Of a DNA stretch of 8,449 bases, positions 1 to 6,194 are shown in pieces; the stretch's first letter is position 1; each line of letters opens with the position of its first letter. Location of the stretch: positions 1-8,449 of the forward strand of contig CAJWRY010000060.1 in the NCBI GenBank assembly GCA_913046155.1. The letters are read 5' to 3'. The notes under the pieces were generated by a model that worked only from the letters and a program-made list of their open reading frames with translations, was not told where the DNA came from and searched no databases. The stretch comes from an uncultured Candidatus Nemicrothrix sp. (GTDB taxonomy: Bacteria > Actinomycetota > Acidimicrobiia > Acidimicrobiales > UBA8592). The position numbers were made by a program, and so were the translations under genes.

Positions 1-1676
1 GCCGTGAGTTAGGAATTCAGTCAGTCGCAGTATATTCAGAGTTAGACCGTAATGCGTTGCATACACGGCTCGCTGACGAAGCTTACGCTCTAGGAGGCGA
101 GACTGCAGCAGATAGTTATCTGAATACAGAAAAAATTCTTGAAATTATTGAAACTGCTGAAATTGATGCGGTCCATCCTGGATATGGTTTTTTCTCTGAA
201 AACGCTGAATTTGCTGAGGCTATCACTGAGAAGGGTGTTACTTTTATTGGTCCGCCTGTTGGTGCTATTGCCGTTATGGGCGACAAGATTAGCGCACGTC
301 AAGCAGCTGAGAAGGTAGGAGTTAGCGGTGTACCAGGTACCACGGATTTCATTACCTCCCCCAGTGAGGTCGAGGATTTTGCTGCTGAACATGGCTATCC
401 GGTTGCTATTAAAGCTGCATACGGAGGTGGAGGTCGCGGCATGAAGGTCGTTCAAAACAAGGACGAGATTCAAGCTGCCATTGATTCCTCACAACGAGAG
501 GCGCTCGCCTACTTTGGGCGAGATGAAATTTACATGGAAAGATACCTCACCAAACCGCGACATGTTGAGGTTCAGGTCCTTTGCGACCAGCACGGTAATG
601 CTATCTATCTCGGAACTAGGGATTGCTCAGCACAGAGACGCCACCAAAAGCTAATAGAGGAAGCGCCAGCTTTTGACATCCCTGAAACAATCCTCAAGGA
701 AATGGGTGAGGCTGCTGTTGCTGTTGCTAAAGGTTGCGACTACGTCAATGCCGGGACGGTGGAATTTCTATATGAAAATGAAGAATTTTACTATTTGGAG
801 ATGAATACTCGTCTTCAGGTGGAACACCCAGTTACGGAAATGGTAACGGGAATTGATTTAGTTGAACAACAACTTAGGGTTGCATCCGGGGAAGAACTAA
901 GGATCAAGCAGGAAGATGTTGAAATAACAGGTCACGCTATTGAAGTTAGAATTAATGCTGAAGATCCAGCCGAAGGAAAGTTTCTGCCAAGTCCAGGCAG
1001 ACTCACCACTTTCAAAGCATCGGCTGGGTTTGGAACAAGGTGGGACGGAGGCTACGAGGAAGGCGATGAGATCAGTCAATTCTACGACAACCTTGTTGGT
1101 AAATTAATCTGTTGGGGCAAAGATAGACAAACTGCTATTGCAAGAACGATAAGAGCTCTTGAGGAATTTGAAGTGTCCGGACTAAGCACCACTATCCCAG
1201 CTGATTTGGCTATTCTGAGGCACTCTGATTTTCAAGCCAACAAACATTCTACGAAGTGGGTTGAGGAGGGTCTTGATTTAACTGGTGTTAAAGGTTCTGC
1301 TGCAACAGCTACCGAAGACGGAAGCACTTCTGTTATTCGAACCACAGATGTGGAGGTTGACGGCAAGCGCTTTAGCGTATCTATGTCTGTTCCGAGCGGC
1401 AAGAGTCAAATCCGGCGTAGCGCTTCTTCAACTGGCGCTAGCGCTTCTGGGGGAGATGGGAAAATTTCTGTGCCTATGCAGGGAACGATAGTCAAGATTC
1501 AGGTAGCTGTCGGAGATACGGTCCAACCTGGAGATATTCTTCTGGTACTAGAAGCTATGAAGATGGAAAATAATATATCTTCAGATGTAGATGGAACGAT
1601 ATCTGAAATTGGGGTCTCTGAAGGTGATTCTGTTGGCGCAGGAGATATCGTCATAGTGATTGATCCTGACAGCTAG
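1..1676 (+). CDS. Acyl-CoA carboxylase alpha chain: biotin carboxylase fused to biotin carrier domain (5' partial)
   Basis: Carboxylates its own biotin with ATP and bicarbonate. A separate carboxyltransferase subunit, not in this window, would pass the carboxyl group to acetyl-CoA or propionyl-CoA. The frame is open to the window edge (first whole codon at 3), so the TTG at 57 is not the start. Seen in order: the rest of the N-terminal Rossmann domain (HPGYGFFSEN), an ATP-grasp domain with the glycine-rich loop GGGGRG (423-440), catalytic-type Lys (648-650) and Arg (810-812) in QRRHQKL and NTRLQVEHP, the biotin carboxylase C domain, a Ser/Ala/Gly-rich linker near 1410-1460, and a biotinyl domain with EAMKMEN; the biotinylated Lys is at 1560-1562. 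The Lys and Arg are visible residues 216 and 270 and match E. coli AccC K238 and R292 with a constant offset of 22. About 22 residues are therefore missing and the full length is about 579, close to actinobacterial AccA-type alpha chains. Substrate preference cannot be read from this subunit. Confidence 0.95.
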   Translation, partial: RELGIQSVAVYSELDRNALHTRLADEAYALGGETAADSYLNTEKILEIIETAEIDAVHPGYGFFSENAEFAEAITEKGVTFIGPPVGAIAVMGDKISARQAAEKVGVSGVPGTTDFITSPSEVEDFAAEHGYPVAIKAAYGGGGRGMKVVQNKDEIQAAIDSSQREALAYFGRDEIYMERYLTKPRHVEVQVLCDQHGNAIYLGTRDCSAQRRHQKLIEEAPAFDIPETILKEMGEAAVAVAKGCDYVNAGTVEFLYENEEFYYLEMNTRLQVEHPVTEMVTGIDLVEQQLRVASGEELRIKQEDVEITGHAIEVRINAEDPAEGKFLPSPGRLTTFKASAGFGTRWDGGYEEGDEISQFYDNLVGKLICWGKDRQTAIARTIRALEEFEVSGLSTTIPADLAILRHSDFQANKHSTKWVEEGLDLTGVKGSAATATEDGSTSVIRTTDVEVDGKRFSVSMSVPSGKSQIRRSASSTGASASGGDGKISVPMQGTIVKIQVAVGDTVQPGDILLVLEAMKMENNISSDVDGTISEIGVSEGDSVGAGDIVIVIDPDS

Positions 1677-1704
1677 AATTCGTGCAATCATCATCGGATA
1701 AGGC

Positions 1705-1710
1705 GAAAGG
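1705..1710 (+). promoter_or_regulatory. Ribosome binding site supporting the GTG start at 1716
   Basis: GAAAGG lies 5 nt before the GTG at 1716. No ATG, GTG or TTG occurs in that frame between the upstream stop (1674-1676) and 1716, so this motif together with the open frame fixes the start. Confidence 0.55.
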
Positions 1711-1715
1711 TCCCA

Positions 1716-3032
1716 GTGAAAAGGAAATTGCTGCTGCAAGGAACTAGATTTCGAGCTCTCTATATTGCAGATTTTTTTGTTCTATTTGCTATCTTATTTG
1801 CTTCATTGCTTGTAAGGTTTGGCACCTCATGGCCTAAATCATTCAGCACATATTGTGCCGGATTCTTAATTGCGGTTCTGGTTCATTTGATTGTCTACTA
1901 CTTCGGTGAACTATATGAGCCCTCCCCTAGGATTGGCGCTAGGTCATTTCTCCCACGCGTTACAGCATTAACCGCATTCGCTATTCTTATCGACGCTACG
2001 ATTGCCTTGATAACCGGTTATTTCTTGATGCCGCGAGGTAATTTAATCGCTTTTGGTATTTTCGGTTCACTTGGCATCGCTTTTAATCGATGGTTATCCC
2101 ATAAAGTACGCAACAAGCGCTTTGGCAGACCGCGAGTACTTCTAGTGGGGAGCGATGCCGATATCTCTTTAGGAAGTGACCATATTCTGCTATCAGAAAC
2201 TGAGATTGTAGTTGTTGGCTCAACGAATCACCCAATGGATTTAGAGGATCTGGTTAAAGAGCTCTCTGCAACCGACATTCTATTGATGAGCACGGGAGGG
2301 CTTGCAAGCGTTTACCCTACGCCATTGGCTGAAATCGAAAAGCAAAGAATAGGCGTTTTCCAGAGAGTGATACCCTCCGATACTCTTCTGGGTCTTAAAC
2401 GAAGCTTACAAATAGGTGGAATGCCTTTTATAGCTTTACGCGCTCATTCTCTCTCAAAACCTCGATTAGCGCTTAAACGCACAATAGAACTTCTGTACCT
2501 CACGGTTGGCTTGATCCCTTTAACCCTGGTCGCAACTTTCGTAGCAGGCTATGTCAGGCTACTAGCGGGCAGGAACATAATCTACCGACAGGAGAGAACG
2601 GGAAAGTTTGGGCAGCCATTTTTGATGCTAAAGTTTCGAACAATGACCGAGAATGCAGAGGTCAACACTGGTGTAGTAAAAGCACAATACAAAGACACAC
2701 GTGTAGTTAAAGGTCTTGATTGGATAAGGAAAACCCGTCTGGACGAAATTCCTCAATTTGTAAATGTCCTAAAGGGAGAGATGTCTATTATCGGACCGCG
2801 ACCGGAACGACCTGATTTCACGAATCAATACCAGATAGAAATTCCAGGCTACGAGCGTAGGCACGATATAGCACCGGGCATAACGGGGTTAGCTCAGGTC
2901 AAAGGCAGGTACCACACAGACCCTGCTTACAAATTAGGACATGACCTTCAGTACCTAGTTAATTGGTCCCCGATACTTGATATTCAGATTCTTTTTCAAA
3001 CCATTTGGACAATTCTCGTGCGAAAACTTTAG
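1716..3032 (+). CDS. Polyprenyl-phosphate hexose-1-phosphate transferase (WbaP/WcaJ-type initiating sugar transferase)
   Basis: Transfers a sugar phosphate from a nucleotide sugar to a polyprenyl phosphate in the inner membrane, the first step of exopolysaccharide, capsule or O-antigen-like glycan assembly. The 438-residue protein has four predicted N-terminal membrane helices (about 14-34, 46-64, 83-103, 109-126). A cytoplasmic Rossmann-like region (about 138-245) follows, then a membrane-associated hydrophobic segment (about 256-283) and the bacterial sugar transferase domain. The conserved blocks are QERTGKFGQPF, KFRTM, RLDEIPQ, SIIGPRPERP and PGITGLAQVKGR. D343 and E344 correspond to the catalytic Asp-Glu pair known in the PglC family. 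The central Rossmann-like part is compact and lacks a clear GxGxxG (it reads VGSDADIS), so it may no longer bind a nucleotide. GTG start. It lies 39 nt after the carboxylase and in the same frame, with no stop in the spacer. The next gene starts 2 nt after its stop. The sugar donated cannot be told from sequence. Confidence 0.93.
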   Translation: MKRKLLLQGTRFRALYIADFFVLFAILFASLLVRFGTSWPKSFSTYCAGFLIAVLVHLIVYYFGELYEPSPRIGARSFLPRVTALTAFAILIDATIALITGYFLMPRGNLIAFGIFGSLGIAFNRWLSHKVRNKRFGRPRVLLVGSDADISLGSDHILLSETEIVVVGSTNHPMDLEDLVKELSATDILLMSTGGLASVYPTPLAEIEKQRIGVFQRVIPSDTLLGLKRSLQIGGMPFIALRAHSLSKPRLALKRTIELLYLTVGLIPLTLVATFVAGYVRLLAGRNIIYRQERTGKFGQPFLMLKFRTMTENAEVNTGVVKAQYKDTRVVKGLDWIRKTRLDEIPQFVNVLKGEMSIIGPRPERPDFTNQYQIEIPGYERRHDIAPGITGLAQVKGRYHTDPAYKLGHDLQYLVNWSPILDIQILFQTIWTILVRKL

Positions 3033-3034
3033 TT

Positions 3035-4018
3035 ATGGACCATTCTCTGCCTCCAGTATCCGTAATAATGCCAGTTAGAAATGCAGAGAAGACGCTTGAT
3101 AGAACCTTAGAAACTGTACTTAACCAGAGCTATACGAACATTGTTGAGATCATCCTCGCAATCGGCCCTTCTGATGATGAAACTAGCGTGCTTGCCAAGG
3201 AACTGAACAAAATAGATCCGAGGATTGAAATCGTGGAAAACAAAACTGGGGGAACAGCCCGCGGGTTAAATTTAGCCTCGGAATTGGCAACGGGTGAATA
3301 TCTTGTCCGTGTTGATTCGCATTGCCTGCTCCCTAATAACTACGTCGATATTGCTGTGAAAAAAATTAAGGAAACTGGTGCTGGCAACGTCGGCGGTGTC
3401 CAAATGGCTACCGGAGAGAGTGGATTCCAAAGTGCTGTTGCTACTGCTATGACATCAAAGTTTGGTGTTGGTAATTCGAAATTTCATTATGGAGGATCAG
3501 AAGGTCCAGCCGACACCGTATACCTTGGGGTCTTCGACGCTGCCCTCTTTAAAGAATTGGGTGGTTTCGATGAGCAGCTTGTTCGTAATCAAGATTATGA
3601 GCTTAATATCAGAATTCGTGAAGCGGGAAGGTTGGTCTGGTTTACTCCGGAGATGGTCGTCAAGTATTTCCCTAGATCGAATATTTCTCAGTTATTTTGG
3701 CAATTCTTTCAGTATGGGAGTTGGAAGAGAAAAGTAATATTCAAACACCCTAAGTCAATGAAGATAAGGCAACTCGCTCCCCCAAGTCTAGTTGCCCTGA
3801 TCGTTGCGTCAGTAATTCTATTCGTGATGTTTAGCGCTTGGTATCTAATTCCTTTGACGACATATTTATTAGTTTCCATTGCTGTAGCAATCCTCCAAAG
3901 GAAGCTTCCATTACAACTGAGAGTCACTTTAAGCCTAATTTTCATTACCATGCATGTTGCTTGGGGCCTTGGTTTCTTGGTCGGAAGAGCGACAACTCTT
4001 AGAATCCCCGACAAATGA
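3035..4018 (+). CDS. Family 2 glycosyltransferase, ExoA-like, membrane anchored
   Basis: Predicted inverting glycosyltransferase that adds a sugar to a lipid-linked intermediate on the cytoplasmic face of the membrane. The 327-residue protein opens with a GT-A fold (SVIMPVRNAEKTL, residues 9-21). It has a DxD-like RVDSH (92-96) for the nucleotide-sugar/metal site, then TVYLGVF, GGFDE and NQDYELN (185-191, D187 as candidate base region), and YGSWKRK (227-233). These blocks, with the RQLAPP stretch at 245-250, resemble succinoglycan ExoA-type enzymes. Two or three membrane helices follow (about 252-270, 271-287, 297-317). I chose the ATG at 3035, 2 nt after the previous stop, because the GT2 fold begins right after it. 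An in-frame TTG at 3005 would add ten residues and overlap the previous gene. Neither start has a good Shine-Dalgarno, so translation is probably coupled to the upstream transferase, with which it likely acts in one pathway. Acceptor and sugar are unknown. Confidence 0.9.
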   Translation: MDHSLPPVSVIMPVRNAEKTLDRTLETVLNQSYTNIVEIILAIGPSDDETSVLAKELNKIDPRIEIVENKTGGTARGLNLASELATGEYLVRVDSHCLLPNNYVDIAVKKIKETGAGNVGGVQMATGESGFQSAVATAMTSKFGVGNSKFHYGGSEGPADTVYLGVFDAALFKELGGFDEQLVRNQDYELNIRIREAGRLVWFTPEMVVKYFPRSNISQLFWQFFQYGSWKRKVIFKHPKSMKIRQLAPPSLVALIVASVILFVMFSAWYLIPLTTYLLVSIAVAILQRKLPLQLRVTLSLIFITMHVAWGLGFLVGRATTLRIPDK

Positions 4019-4049
4019 CTTGAACTAAGTATCTCTTTACAGCTATCCC

Positions 4050-4059
4050 TAACTAGTTA
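4050..4059. repeat. 10-nt perfect palindrome in the convergent gap
   Basis: TAACTAGTTA is fully self-complementary and lies 31 nt past the glycosyltransferase stop. Its core AACTAGTT recurs at 6151-6158 in the other sizeable intergenic gap. It is too short and AT-rich to act as a terminator. Function unknown. Confidence 0.4.
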
Positions 4060-4100
4060 TGTAGAATTGCCAAGATCAAGACATCATCAAAACACCCGAA

Positions 4101-4145
4101 CAAAAATTGAGCAATAGATAGCCCCAGACCCACCTACTACTATTG
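4101..4145 (-). terminator. Weak candidate rho-independent terminator for the rhodanese-E1 gene
   Basis: Read on the minus strand just after the stop of the E1-like gene, CAATAG (4145-4140) can pair with CTATTG (4117-4112). Three more pairs form inside after a one-base bulge, leaving a loop of about 15 nt. Four bases later comes a T-rich run (ATTTTTG, about 4107-4101). The stem is AT-rich and short, so this is only a candidate. The rest of the 132-nt gap (4019-4150) shows no gene. No terminator is evident for the glycosyltransferase on the + strand. Confidence 0.3.
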
Positions 4146-4150
4146 GATCG

Positions 4151-5320
4151 TCAAGCTTTGGTTAGCGGTGCTGGTCGACAAGAGTCGCTAAGTTCCACGA
4201 TCTGGACGCGATCCCGATTCTCCCACGTAATTTCAAGATTAGGATCTTTCCTTAATTTAAATTCTCTGAAGCTCATTTCTGTTGCATCAAAGGTAAGTAG
4301 CCGGCCGGTGAGAGTATCCCCCAAGTCAAGAATCATTTTTACTGCTTCTAATGCTTGAAGACAGCCTATGATGCCAGGAAGAACACCCAACACTCCAGCT
4401 TCGGCGCAGCTCGGAGCCAGTTCAGGCGGTGGGGGCTCAGGCACCATATCGCGATATGTTGGCCCATTCTGAGGATCGAAAACGGTTACTTGCCCCTCGA
4501 ATCGAAAGATTGAGCCGTGTACGACAGGAATGCCGAGCTTGACTGAGGCATCGTTAAGCATATAGCGAACTGGGAAATTATCGGTTCCGTCAATTACGAG
4601 ATCGTACTTCGAAATAACTTCCTCTATATTTGATGCGTCGAGCCTAACGGGATGTGTCTCCACATTTACATCTGGGTTGAGCTCATTGATAGTTTCTTTG
4701 GCAGAGTCGACTTTGTGCTGACCTATCCTTGAATAATTATGGAGTATTTGTCGTTGCAGATTAGATTCGTCAACGACATCCATATCGACGATACCCAGAG
4801 TTCCTACGCCGGCGGCAGCAAGATATAGCGCTGCAGGAGAGCCAAGACCCCCTGCGCCTAAACAAAGGACTTTTGCGGTTAAAAGTTTCAGTTGCCCTGC
4901 TTCTCCGACTTCAGGAAGCAGTAAGTGCCTTTGGTACCTGTTTCGCTTACTTTGATCTAAGACAGCTGGAATTTCCCATCTTCGACTCTCATCCTTCCAT
5001 TGATTAAAGCCACCATCCATCGAAACTACATTTTTGTATTCCATTTCTTGGAGCGTCTTTGCGGCAAACGCAGAACGCGCGCCTCCTGCACACATCGCCA
5101 CAATTTTTGTTTCTTTATTGGGCACTCGAGCTTCTATTGAACTCTCAAGGTTTCCACGAGGTATGTGAACTGAACCTTGTATGGCACCTTGTTCATATTC
5201 ATCCGGTTCTCGAACGTCGAGGAGCGTCCAATCACCTTCAAGCAGAGTTTCTGCTTCTTCTGTTGAAACTTCAGTGATTTCAGATTTAGTGCTTTTTAAT
5301 AGCTCTCGGAAACTAGGCAT
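4151..5320 (-). CDS. moeB: Rhodanese-E1-like adenylyltransferase fusion (MoeB/MoeZ/ThiF family)
   Basis: Predicted to adenylate the C-terminal glycine of a small ubiquitin-like sulfur carrier (MoaD, ThiS or CysO type) and supply sulfur to it. Residues 15-115 form a rhodanese domain with the active loop CAGGARS (77-83, Cys77 as persulfide site). Residues 125-370 form the E1-like domain: RYQRH (128-132), nucleotide loop GAGGLGSP (155-162), DMDVVDESNLQRQ (179-191), DGTDNFP (244-250), PEPPPP, and C305 in SCAEAG, equivalent to the sulfur-relay cysteine of MOCS3/ThiF. Both zinc CxxC pairs of E. coli MoeB are absent (YRDM replaces the first), as in actinobacterial MoeZ. In MoeZ and MOCS3 the rhodanese is C-terminal; here it is N-terminal, as in some proteobacterial MoeB proteins. 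No carrier protein, molybdopterin or thiamine gene is nearby, so the partner is unknown. ATG start with a weak AGG upstream. It lies 47 nt after the sirtuin on the same strand, probably one operon. The symbol follows the family name and does not prove a molybdopterin role. Confidence 0.9.
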   Translation of the reverse strand: MPSFRELLKSTKSEITEVSTEEAETLLEGDWTLLDVREPDEYEQGAIQGSVHIPRGNLESSIEARVPNKETKIVAMCAGGARSAFAAKTLQEMEYKNVVSMDGGFNQWKDESRRWEIPAVLDQSKRNRYQRHLLLPEVGEAGQLKLLTAKVLCLGAGGLGSPAALYLAAAGVGTLGIVDMDVVDESNLQRQILHNYSRIGQHKVDSAKETINELNPDVNVETHPVRLDASNIEEVISKYDLVIDGTDNFPVRYMLNDASVKLGIPVVHGSIFRFEGQVTVFDPQNGPTYRDMVPEPPPPELAPSCAEAGVLGVLPGIIGCLQALEAVKMILDLGDTLTGRLLTFDATEMSFREFKLRKDPNLEITWENRDRVQIVELSDSCRPAPLTKA

Positions 5321-5367
5321 AAACCTATTTTAAATTTATATTTCCAAATTCACACTATTGGGCTGAT

Positions 5368-6129
5368 TCAACAAATTTCTTGAAGAGTTGAACTGATATC
5401 TGCTCTTATCAAGCATTCGGCTAATGCGTCATATTCTGTGGGTTCCCCGTTAACAATTATTATCAATTTGCCGAGACTGTGAGCCAAGGGCACAACTCGG
5501 TTAATTGGGCCCACTGTTAACGTTGTCCCAATCGCCATCAGCAAGTCGCATTCGTGAATTGATTGTTCAGATCGAAGTAGATCTTCAGCTATCAATGATT
5601 GACCAAATGAGATTGTAGCTGATTTCAATAACCCACCACATATCTCACAGTGAGGGTCTTCTTCACCGTTTCGAACTCTTTCTAAAGCCTCCTCCATTGG
5701 GGCTAGATAGTCGCAATCAAGGCATTGTACATTTCTCGTATTTCCATGGATTTCAACTATTCGGTCAGCCGGAGATCCGGCTAATTGATGAAGCCCATCT
5801 ACGTTCTGCGTTATTAACAGGAGAAGTTTTTCTTCAAGCTTAGCTAAAGCTTTGTGTCCATCATTTGGAGCAACAGTCGGCCAAAGGTCCCCAGAAGCTC
5901 TAAGCGCCCAGTTTCTCTTTCTGATTTCAGCTGAAGTCGTGTAATACCTAATATTTGAGGCCTTCTCTGCTTCTGGATTTTTTGTCCAAACTCCATTGGG
6001 CCCGCGAAAGTCTGGAATACCAGAGTCAGTGCTTATCCCTGCTCCAGTAAGTACGACGACTTTTGAGGAGTCATTTACGACTTCTCTAGCATTTTCAAGT
6101 TCTCGTTCTATGGGTTTATTTTGTTCCAC
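5368..6129 (-). CDS. cobB: Sir2-family NAD-dependent protein deacylase (sirtuin)
   Basis: Removes acetyl or other acyl groups from protein lysines using NAD, giving nicotinamide and O-acyl-ADP-ribose in the cytoplasm. The 253 residues cover the whole family. The NAD loop GAGISTDSGIPDFRG is at 29-43, TQNVDGLH at 107-114, and the catalytic His128 is in EIHGN. The structural zinc is held by C136, C139, C161 and C164. SFGQ is at 174-177, GTTLTVGP at 201-208 and VNGEPT at 226-231. SFGQ, where many sirtuins have FFGE, and GTT, where most have GTS, are mild variants. Acyl preference cannot be called: the residues after the NAD loop do not show the Tyr/Arg pair of SIRT5-like desuccinylases with certainty. 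The GTG at 6129 is the only usable start in the open frame, which is closed by a stop at 6193-6195. No Shine-Dalgarno precedes it, so a leaderless message is possible. It diverges from the MauE-like gene and lies upstream of the rhodanese-E1 gene. Confidence 0.94.
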   Translation of the reverse strand: MEQNKPIERELENAREVVNDSSKVVVLTGAGISTDSGIPDFRGPNGVWTKNPEAEKASNIRYYTTSAEIRKRNWALRASGDLWPTVAPNDGHKALAKLEEKLLLLITQNVDGLHQLAGSPADRIVEIHGNTRNVQCLDCDYLAPMEEALERVRNGEEDPHCEICGGLLKSATISFGQSLIAEDLLRSEQSIHECDLLMAIGTTLTVGPINRVVPLAHSLGKLIIIVNGEPTEYDALAECLIRADISSTLQEIC

Positions 6130-6138
6130 TATGAGAAT

Positions 6139-6163
6139 GCTAGCGTGACAAACTAGTTCTAGA
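6139..6163. promoter_or_regulatory. Divergent intergenic spacer with clustered CTAG palindromes
   Basis: The 65-nt gap 6130-6194 must hold the promoters of the sirtuin and the MauE-like gene, or promoters lie inside the coding ends. Within 25 nt there are three perfect 6-nt palindromes: GCTAGC (6139-6144), ACTAGT (6152-6157, extending to AACTAGTT at 6151-6158) and TCTAGA (6158-6163). I could not assign convincing -35/-10 boxes. Operator function is a guess. Confidence 0.3.
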
Positions 6164-6180
6164 GTTGGTGGGGACGAGTT

Positions 6181-6186
6181 AAAGGA
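6181..6186 (+). promoter_or_regulatory. Ribosome binding site of the MauE-like gene
   Basis: AAAGGA ends 8 nt before the ATG at 6195. It supports that start and the reality of this small gene. Confidence 0.6.
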
Positions 6187-6194
6187 ATTCTTCT

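Noticed and set aside
57..59. TTG at 57 as the start of the carboxylase gene
   Set aside because: The frame is open to base 3, and the upstream codons read RELGIQSVAVYSELDRNA, conserved biotin carboxylase sequence; the gene simply starts before the window.
3005..3007. TTG at 3005 as the start of the glycosyltransferase
   Set aside because: It adds ten residues outside the fold and a 28-nt overlap, with no ribosome binding site; the ATG at 3035 sits right before the conserved GT2 N-terminus.
3462..4014. Open frames overlapping the glycosyltransferase (+ 3462-3737 and - 3709-4014)
   Set aside because: Both are contained within a well-supported GT2 gene and show no family motifs.
4019..4150. 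Small RNA or strong terminator in the 132-nt convergent gap
   Set aside because: Only a weak AT-rich hairpin followed by a short T run on the minus strand is visible, listed as a low-confidence terminator; no tRNA-like or other RNA structure is apparent.
4151..5320. Assigning the E1-like gene firmly to molybdenum cofactor synthesis
   Set aside because: No moa, mog or mod gene is nearby, and the family also serves thiamine, cysteine and tRNA thiolation; the partner carrier is not visible.
6152..6164. ACTAGTTCTAGAG matches part of a common cloning-vector polylinker, suggesting vector contamination
   Set aside because: The match stops after 13 bases on both sides and continues as natural spacer into a real gene start; it is most likely coincidence.
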